DNA from: Craterostigma plantagineum
Lineage: Eukaryota; Streptophyta; Magnoliopsida; Lamiales; Linderniaceae
Direction: 5' to 3'
Assembly: GCA_027422505.1 (NCBI GenBank)
Contig: JAPQWV010000299.1
Span: 434,001 to 498,000, forward strand
DNA: 64,000 bases
Below the pieces are notes generated by a model that worked only from the letters and a program-made list of their open reading frames with translations, was not told where the DNA came from and did no database searches. A program made the translations under genes and the position numbers. Positions 56,197-64,000 of this stretch are shown here, one piece after another (the stretch's first letter is position 1; the number at the start of each line of letters is the position of its first letter).

Positions 56197-58245
56197 ATGA
56201 CCCGAAGGAACCCTACACGACGAATAGTGGAAGGAAACCCGGCGATCGAAAGGATTTTTTGACGCAAGGTGCGAGAAAATGCAAGGCAAGCCGAAATGGC
56301 GACTCAAAATAACAATGAAATGCCATTAGCAGTGTAAGAACCACCAATGAGGGAACTTTGGAGAAACAATGCCGTAGGAACGATTAGCTCGGCGATAGTA
56401 CTTCTTCAGGTGCCGAACAATTTTGTGCTGAAACATCATTGGCTCCAAATGCTTCAGGCAACAGCTCAATACGATGGACTCTCCGAGGAAGACGCTTATC
56501 GCCACATCCGAGACTTCTTGTCTATCACGGACGCAATACGAATACAAGGCGTAAGCCCGGAAGCCATTCGATCTACCTATTTCCATTCTCTATACGAGGC
56601 AATGCGAAGGAGTGGTTCAAACTGCTCCCCGAGAGATCCATTACCACTTGGGACCAGATGCATGCCACATTCATCAAATACTTCTTTCCACCTTCCAAAG
56701 CACCGAAACTAAAAATGGACCTCACCGCATTCAAGCAAAAGGAGGGCGAAAATCTGTATGACGTATGGACCAGATTCAATGCGCGTTTGAACCGATTTCC
56801 TCAACACGGGATGACAAAGAGCGAGCAAATTCAGCGGTTCCACGAATCGCTGAACGACCATACCGTACAATTATTGGATGGAGCGTGCAACGGAGGCCTA
56901 TGTAATCTCAGCGCGACAGAGGGCTGGAATCTTATCGAGGACTATAGTGCAAATAGTTTTCGAAGGGCGAGTTTGAGCAATCGAGGTAACCTTCGGGCAT
57001 GTACGACGTCGACAACACCACTGCGATAAACGCCAAGTTCGACGCCCTACAACAACAAATGTCAGCGACTAATCTTCAAATGAAGACCTTGAACGCGCTC
57101 ATGCCTAAGGTAGCAACGAAGCCGGCCGTTAATGCTGTCCAAAATCTTATCGAGGACTATAGTGCAAATAGTTTTCGAAGGGCGAGTTTGAACAATCGAG
57201 GTAACCTCCGGGCATGTACGACGTCGACAACACCACTGCGATAAACGCCAAGTTCGACGCCCTACAACAACAAATGTCAGCGACTAATCTTCAAATGAAG
57301 ACCTTGATGAACGCGCTCATGCCTAAGGTAGCAACGAAGCCGGCCGTTAACGCTGTCCAATTACAACCTGCCCCGATGACCCCCGTGGCTGGTGCGCCTT
57401 CTCATTCGTATTCGACGTATACTCCACCATGCACTATATGCGGAGGAAGCCACGACGCAGCTCACTGCCTAGCCACTATTCCAACAGAGCAAGTCAATTA
57501 CATGGGAAACTACCAAGGTCAGCGAAACTTCGTTCCAAATCGAGTTCATCCGAACCTGGCCTATGGGAATCAACAACAAGCTCCACCGGGATTTCAAAAT
57601 CAAAGGGCGTATGGATACCACGGTGAAAATTCTGAAGTTGCCCCTAAAGGTCGCGGTGCTAAGATAGAGGGGATGCTCGAGAAGCTAATGGGAAAGCTCG
57701 ACTCTCGCTTGGACAATCAAGAGGCACGGTTGCAAAACACCGAATCTTCCCTACAAGCCTTGGAGAAACAAGTTGGGCAGATTTCCGAATCACTCCAACA
57801 ACGTCCTCCCGGTTCATTGCCGAGCTACACCAAGACCAACCCAAAGGACCACCATGTAAAGGCGGTGACGCTTCGTAATGGGAGAGAGCTCGAGGAAGTG
57901 CAGAAATTGAAGAAGAAAAAGAATGTTGAGCCCGCGAATGCAAACATCGAGGCCGACAAAGAAGAGGAGACCGTACCTAAGCCACCTGTCAAGGCATATC
58001 AACCGAAAATTCCATACCCAGCGAGGCTTAAAAGGGACATGGTTGACGATCAGTTTGGTAAATTCCTTACAATGTTTAAACAATTACACATTAATTTACC
58101 ACTTGTTGAAGCCCTTGCGCAGATGCCTCGTTGGGCAAAATTCTTGAAGGACCTTATCGCGAACAAACGCAAGCTCGAAGACGTGTCCACAGTCGAACTA
58201 CAAGGGGAGTGCTCCGCCATCTTACAAAGCAAAATCCCGAAATAA
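56197..58245 (+). pseudogene. Athila gag, with internal tandem duplication
   Basis: Starts at ATG 56197 (MTRRNPTRR). It has stops at about 56261 and 56329, then MRELWRNNAVGTISSAIV and VPNNFVLKHHWLQMLQ. A frame break near 56575 leads to the Retrotrans_gag block (FPFSIRGNAKEWFKLLPE, TTWDQMHATFIKYFFPPSK, EGENLYDVWTRFNARLNRF). A 215-bp segment (56928-57142) is repeated as 57143-57360, which shifts the frame. The 343-codon ORF at 57214-58245 has a knuckle-like CTICGGSHDAAHC near 57430, VKAVTLRNGREL, and PYPARLKRDMVDDQF. The gag forms the capsid-like particle; this copy is inactive. Confidence 0.88.
56928..57360 (+). repeat. Tandem duplication within Athila gag
   Basis: Unit 1 is 56928-57142 (215 bp) and unit 2 is 57143-57360 (218 bp, an extra ATG in CTTGATGAACG). 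Both start AATCTTATCGAGGACTATAG and end CCGGCCGTTAA(T/C)GCTGTCCAA. Only three or four substitutions separate them. Neither length is a multiple of three. Confidence 0.95.
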
Positions 58246-58814
58246 TTAAAAGACCCAGGGAGTTTCACTATACCTTGTTTAATAGGCAATCTTGTTGTAT
58301 GGCATTGGCTGACTTAGGTGCTAGTATAAATTTAATGCCTTATTCGATGTTCAAGAAACTTGGCTTAGGGGAACCCAAACCTACTAGGATGAGTATACAA
58401 TTAGCGGATAGATCTGTTAAGTATCCTAGGGGTATTATCGAAGATGTTCTTGTTAAAGTCGATAAATTTATCATTCCTGCAGATTTTGTAATCCTCGACA
58501 TGGAGGAAGATGAAAATATTCCTCTAATATTAGGAAGGCCATTCCTCACTACGGGAGGGACCATGGTCGATGTTCGTAACGGAACATTGACATTAACCAT
58601 AGATAGTGAGAAAGTGACATTTGATATGGTCGAGTCCATGAACAATGCAGAGAAGTTAGACGATAAGTGCTTTTATATCGATGCATGGAATGAATACTTA
58701 TCGTTGCAGGGACTTTCGCAGCCCGAATCCTTCATCTCAAAGCAAGAAATAGAGGAAAACGAGGAATTCCAGAAGGAAGAGCCGAACGATGACCTACCCC
58801 TTGTCGTTGCTTAA
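58246..58814 (+). pseudogene. Athila protease region
   Basis: After a frame break at 58245-58290 the frame encodes ADLGASINLMPYSMFKKLG, IQLADRSVKYPRGIIEDVLV and DEDENIPLILGRPFL-like blocks (MEEDENIPLILGRPF). Here the catalytic aspartic motif is DLG, as usual in Athila, instead of DSG/DTG. It ends in TAA at 58812-58814, after which the same frame runs on into pol, so the stop is probably a mutation. Confidence 0.85.
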
Positions 58815-58856
58815 GCAGATGTAGATGAGAATGTTAATGAGAAACCAACAACCGAG

Positions 58857-60962
58857 GTGCAAAAGATCAGCGAAGAAAATCGCGAGAAAAGCTCGGTCGA
58901 GGAACCACCAACGCTCGAGCTCAAGCAATTGCCAGATCACTTGGAATACGCTTTCCTCGAGGGAAATGCAAAGCTTCCCGTAATCATTGCATCAAATCTG
59001 GAGAAAGAGCAGAAGATTATACTCTTAGACACACTACGGAAGCACAAGAAGGCGCTCGCATGGAAAATAGCCGATATCCGAGGAGTTTGCCCGACCTTTT
59101 GCATGCGTAAAATTCTAATGGAAGACGACTTCAAACCGGTGGTACAACACCAAAGGCGTTTGAACCCCAACATGAAGGAGGTGGTGAAGGCCGAGGTAAT
59201 TAAACTGCTCGACGCGGGAGTGATTTACCCGATCTCAGACAGTGGATGGGTGAGCCCAGTTCAGGTAGTGCCGAAAAAAGGAGGAATGACAGTCGTACCC
59301 AATGAGAAGAACGAACTCATTCCGACGAGGACTGTCACACGACGGTGCGTTTGCATTGATTATCGCAAATTAAATGACGTAACGCGAAAAGACCATTTCC
59401 CTCTTCCTTTTATCGATCAAATGCTTGAACGTTTGTCTGGTCATGAATTTTATTGTTTTCTCGATGGACTTTCAGGTTATTTGCAGATTCCCATTGCACC
59501 CGAGGATCAAGAGAAGACGGCGTTCATGTGCCCGTTCGGGACATTCGCCTACCGACGGATGCCTTTTGGACTTTGCAATGCTCCGGCCACCTTCCAACGT
59601 TGCATGATGGCTATCTTCGATAAACTAATAGGTGACGGAATGGAAGTATTCATGGATGATTTTTCGATTTTTGGTGACTCGTTCGAGGTATGCTTATTTA
59701 ATTTAAAGAAAGTACTCCAGCGATGCGAGGAAACAAACCTTGTGCTAAATTGGGAGAAATGCCATTTTATGGTAAGAGAGGGTGTTGTTTTAGGTCATAA
59801 GATATCGTCGAGAGGTATCGAGGTAGATAGAGCTAAAATAGAAACCATAGAACGATTACCTCCACCTTCGTCAGTAAGGGCAATTAGAAGTTTCCTAGGA
59901 CATGCGGGTTTTTATCGTAGATTTATCAAGGATTTTTCTAAAATTGCTAGACCTTTAACGCGCTTGCTTGGGAAAGACGTACCTTACGAATTTACACCCG
60001 AATGCCTGAATGTATTTTCCATACTTAAGGATAAGCTAATTAACGCCCCTGTTATGGTAGCCCCCGATTGGAGCCTACCATTCGAACTAATGTGCGGTGC
60101 AAGTGATTTTGCAGTAGGTGCAGTTCTGGGGCAGCGACGGGAAAAGCATTTTCAGCCGATACAATATGCGAGCAAGACTCTAAATGAGGCGCAGAAGAAT
60201 TACACTACCACAGAGAAGGAGTTGCTCGCAGTCGTATTCACTGTTGATAAATTTCGATCCTATCTTATCCTCTCAAAGGTCATCATCTACACGGATCATT
60301 CGGCCCTCAAACACCTCTTCGCGAAGCCGGATGCAAAACCAAGACTGATACGATGGATTCTGTTACTCCAAGAGTTCGACGTGGAATTTCGTGACCAAAA
60401 AGGTAGCGAGAATTGCGCATCCCACGTGGCTACCAACGAGGAAATATTCCGAGACCATTTTCCCGACGAGCCTTTATATGCTATACGTGAGGTACTCGAT
60501 GAAATTCCGTGGTATGCCGACTTTGCTAACTATCTTGTTGCTAGGATTATGCCAAAGGGATACGCAAGTCAGCAGAGGAAGAAGTTCTTCTCGGACTTGA
60601 AGTATTATTTTTGGGATGATCCATATTTGTTTAGGGTTTGCACAGACAAGATAATTCGGCGATGCGTGTCCTTTCCCGAGACGGTTAAAATCTTGAGCCA
60701 TTGTCATTCGGGGCCATGTGGAGGACATTACGGAGGTAATCGAACTGCACAAAATGTACTCGAATGCGGTTTTTATTGGCCTACAAATTTCAAAGACGCT
60801 CAAAAATACGTAGAGGAATGTGATAGGTGCCAACGGACAGGTAATATTTCTAAGCGAAATGAAATGCCTCAGAATTTTATTCTTTGTGTGAAATATTTGA
60901 CGTCTGGGGCATTGATTATATGGGTCCGTTTCCTACCTCTTTCAAGAATCGATATATCCTAG
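58857..60962 (+). pseudogene. Athila pol: RT, RNase H and integrase zinc region
   Basis: The 701-codon frame contains [19 protein letters not shown], the RT region ([54 protein letters not shown]) and the catalytic MDD within [13 protein letters not shown] near 59650. RNase H follows ([32 protein letters not shown]), then the integrase H2C2 zinc region ([27 protein letters not shown]). [14 protein letters not shown] lacks the VADHLSR block usual here, so there is a small deletion. A frame break near 60885 ends the ORF. Confidence 0.9.
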
Positions 60963-61798
60963 TTGCGGTTGATTATGTTTTAAAATGGGTAGAAGCACAA
61001 GCTCTACCTACGAATGATGCTAGGGTAGTCGTTAAATTTTTGAAATCTTTCTTTTCACGATTTGGTTCACCCCGTTGCATTATTAGCGATAAAGGTACGC
61101 ATTTCTGTAACACTCATTTTGCAAGGACGCTCGAAAAATACGGCGTGAAACATAGTGTTACCACAGCGTACCATCCTCAAGCGAGCGGCCAAGCAGAAGT
61201 AGTAAACAGGGAGCTAAAGCGTATACTCGAAAAGACAGTGGAGCACCATAGGCGAGATTGGCCAAATAAAATTAACGATGCTTTATGGGCGTACCGGACA
61301 GCCTACAAAACGCCTATCGGATCCACGCAATATAGACTTGTTTACGGGAAATCTTGTCATTTACCCGTCGAGCTAGAACACAAAGCATATTGGGCTCTAA
61401 AGAAACTTAACTTTGATTTGAATCTTGCAGGTGAAAAGCGAATGTTGCAGGTCAACGAGCTCGACGAGTGGAGATAAATGGCTTACGAGAATACCCGCAT
61501 CTACAAGGAGCGTACGAAGCAATATCATGATCGGAAGATCATGAAGCGGGAATTCCAAGAAGGCGACCAAGTCCTGCTGTATAATTCGCGGCTGCGATTA
61601 TTCCCGGGCAAGCTAAAGTCGAGGTGGTATGGCCCATTCACGGTGACCCGAGTATTTTCCTACGGGACGGTCGAGATCACACACCCAGAAATAGGGGACC
61701 TTCAAGGTGAACGGGCAGCGTCTCAAGCATTACTATGGCGGTGACATTGAGGCACTTGGGACGGAAACGTTTCACCTCCTCAACACCACCCAGAGTTG
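60884..61798 (+). pseudogene. Athila integrase core and C-terminus
   Basis: [13 protein letters not shown] (first Asp), [11 protein letters not shown] (second Asp), [16 protein letters not shown] (catalytic Glu), then [36 protein letters not shown] at 61475-61477 interrupts a conserved region (usually E/D-ELR...AYENARIYK); it resumes at 61478 with [17 protein letters not shown] and [18 protein letters not shown]. Near 61705 another shift leads to [14 protein letters not shown], and the polyprotein would end at a TGA at 61796-61798. Confidence 0.88.
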
Positions 61799-63697
61799 AA
61801 CCACCGAGCAATGTCTAGCTAAAAGACATTAAAGAAAGCGCTACTTTGGAGGCACCCCAAGCCTATCCTATGTTTTTATTTTATTTTCTATGGGCAATTT
61901 TAGTTGTCATGATTCTGGTTTTCGATGATCGCAGGGAACTCAAAATCTCAAGTGCGGGGAGGAGTCGTACAAAGCATGTACACCGGACTATTCAGGGAAG
62001 TTTGCTTATCTATTTATTTCCTCTTCCTTGTGTTACATAATTATTACGTTGAGGGCAACGTAATCTTAAGTGTGAGGAGGGAATTTCTGCGAAATTGATG
62101 CAAACATCTTAATATGTGCATGACTTGATTTTTGGTATAAATTTTTTCGAAAATTGGCATAAACTTTTTCGAAAATCATGTTTCCTTCAATCAAAGGGTG
62201 ATTTCATGTTAGAAATCTTGTGAGTAATTATGATACATATGCGAGTCGACTTCTTTCTTACATAGATGAACTTGGCGATACCTGATAGATTCGTACACAT
62301 AACCTTATTTTTGTGAGATTTTTGAGCCTACGAGCTTTTTGCTCATTTCTTTGGTTATGTGAATTATGCTTAATTTATTTCTCTTCAGAACTTGCTTGTG
62401 TATTGCGTTTTGAAACTACTTGACGTCTGATTGCATGAAAATGAGGAAGGCATTAGGAATTCAGTCCATAGCAAAAGTATCCAACCACGCTTGACCACTG
62501 TAGTTAGCCATTTTGAGCCTGAGCCTTTTATTTGTGAAAAACCGGATTATAAATTGCCGACCCTGATTAAGCCTTCAGACATAAACCCATTGTAGTGATA
62601 GTAGAAGTGGAAGTTGAGTGTCGGGCTTAAGAAGCGCAACCCGTAAAAATTTTCCGAGCTGATGTCAAAAAAAAATAAAAGAAAAAAAATGAAGAAAAAA
62701 ATAATATGACTAAGAACCCTTCCTCCGATAATCTTTCACTCTCGAAAACATATTACCTATTTCCTAGATCGAGAAGTCGAAAGAAGAAGGGCTTGGTGGA
62801 AAACAAAAACGACGAATGCAAAAGAACAGAAGTGATGAATAAGAACGACGGATTTGGCACAATCGAGATGATGGCATGATTCCAACACGACTAGCTCATA
62901 TCCTTTTTACGCTTATTCCTTACATTTCTTACATATCTCGGCAATTTTATAACCCGGTAAAGACCGTCCGATTCACGCTTGATCATTACAAGTAGTAGAT
63001 TTACGAATCACTAGCAAGCTTATGGTAGGGATTAGATTAGTGCATGACCCGAGAGATATTACCGACATTTTAGCCCATACACTGAGTGTGAGGTGCGGAT
63101 CTTGATAGGTATTTCTAATGAAGTCGTGTGGTTAGTTGTTGCGGTCCTGGAGAGCTACTAATTTTAGAAGAAATGGAGAGCTGAAGTCTCGACAGCGTTT
63201 TAGTAAGAACATTTCGAAATCTGTCAAATTTCTCGTTTTTTCTGTATATTCTGCAGGTTTGCGTTATTTAGCGTTTAAGGGTTTTGAATGCAATTGGAAA
63301 TTCGCCCAAAATCACATTTCGCCCGAAATGGTCATTGTAGCTTGACACCGTAATTCGCCCGAAATTGCTCTGAATAACAATTGCACTGAATAGCATTTTG
63401 CCCGAAATTTTCTGGAAGAACATTTCCCTCGAAACTGCTTTGAAGAGCATTTCGCCCGATTTTGCTATAAAGCGACTTTCAAAATTTACATTCCCCCAAT
63501 TTCGTCTGAATTTACATTCGGCAAAATTGATCTTTACCACACTGTCTAAGCTTCACTACTTGTCCGATTTTTATCTCAATTACACGAAGTCCTTTGTCGA
63601 AATTGAACTTGCAAATATATGCAACAAGATTTTTGCAAGTCTTTATCTTATAGAATTTAGCGCGGGTCATATTTATATTGTTCACATCTATTTGCTA
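61799..63697 (+). other. Downstream non-coding region, probably Athila 3' part
   Basis: About 1.9 kb with no convincing domain. AAAAGACATTAAAGAAAGCG at 61820-61840 and GAGGCACCCCAAGCC are typical sequences just after Athila pol. CTTAAGTGTGAGGAGGG at 62067-62083 resembles a purine tract. A-rich 62648-62700 and CGCCCGAAAT-type words at 63300-63460 follow. No 3' LTR copy of 50173-56071 is seen. Confidence 0.45.
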
Positions 63698-64000
63698 AAT
63701 TTTCGAAATCTTTATCTGCAGAACTGCGCATATCGAAGCGTTTCTTGCACGGGCAAAATGGGCCGAGAAAATACCCAACAACCTTGAACTTGACTTTAGT
63801 AAGGCCAATTGCCCAGGCCCCATAATCCTACACATTTTACGTAACCACCCCCTCAACACAGCCCTAACCATCACTGAAAAGGTCCCAGAAGTGTACGTTC
63901 AACAATTCTCGGACTCTCTTAAAAACCCAACCTATCGACCAAACACTCCCAGCCTCATCTCCCAAATTGACACGCTCGTTATCCTCATTAAAAACATTTT
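63698..64000 (+). CDS. Partial ORF, retroelement-like N-terminus, open at the right edge
   Basis: From about 63698 an uninterrupted frame encodes IEAFLARAKWAEKIPNN, then PGPIILHILRNHPLNTAL and VPEVYVQQF, and continues past 64000. The HPL..AL....VP.VYVQQF pattern resembles the N-terminus of a family of plant retrotransposon ORFs (gag-like or env-like). It may be an Athila extra ORF or another nested element. Without the rest I cannot choose; no ATG was identified. Confidence 0.4.

Larger units (their letters stand above)
50173..64000 (+). mobile_element. Athila-type Ty3/gypsy retrotransposon, 3' end outside the window
   Basis: The 5' LTR (50173-50826 and 55234-~56071) is split by family E sequence. 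A TGGCGCCGTTGCCGGGGAA PBS at 56072-56090 is the Asp-tRNA type used by Athila and Tat gypsy elements. Gag, protease, RT, RNase H and integrase follow to about 61798. The FMDD RT motif and gag layout favour Athila. Many stops and frameshifts make the copy dead. No 3' LTR is seen before 64000. Confidence 0.85.

Overview
The window is nuclear DNA of a flowering plant, from repeat-rich, probably pericentromeric or other gene-poor heterochromatin. I find no host gene. Almost every base pair that can be explained belongs to nested transposable elements of lineages typical of angiosperms: a Sirevirus-type copia with an envelope-like gene, another Ty1/copia element with long LTRs, a Tekay/Del-type chromovirus, a Cassandra element carrying a 5S rRNA-like domain, an Athila-type gypsy, a CACTA DNA transposon and two copies of a non-autonomous LTR family. 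I cannot name the species.

Layout. 1-951: six diverged units of a ~145-bp AT-rich minisatellite, then AT-rich sequence. 957-3604: a small minus-strand copia element with perfect 5-bp target duplications (GTAAG) that keeps only gag remnants. 3610-4752: no gene. 4753-~17678: a plus-strand gypsy-like element with almost no coding capacity, split inside gag by a 10.4-kb minus-strand Sirevirus (5217-15651, TSD GATTG) that carries gag, pol and a ~2.7-kb envelope-like gene, all broken. 18353-39123: a copia element with ~2.36-kb LTRs and a broken gag-pol. Its 5' LTR is split by an 11-kb insertion (18872-29937, TSD AGACC) made of a nearly intact Tekay chromovirus directly joined to a Cassandra body and 3' LTR. 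39124-~50172: a possible MITE, hairpin repeats, a decayed CACTA transposase split by a non-autonomous LTR element (41944-46066, TSD GTATC), then two minus-oriented Tekay-like LTR fragments. ~50173 to the end: an Athila-type gypsy whose 5' LTR is split by a partial tandem copy of the same non-autonomous LTR family (50827-55233). Its pol ends near 61798 and its 3' LTR is not seen. A partial ORF of another retroelement-like protein runs off the right edge.

How it fits together. The order of events can be read from who interrupts whom and from LTR divergence. The Tekay unit is the youngest large insertion, with about 15 differences noticed by eye between its ~2.93-kb LTRs. The Sirevirus is older, with roughly 8% difference over the stretch compared. 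The gypsy shell, CACTA and Athila copies are most decayed. The most unusual structure is the Tekay-Cassandra composite flanked by one target duplication. Gene calls come from reading the translations and recalling family motifs; no database search was possible.
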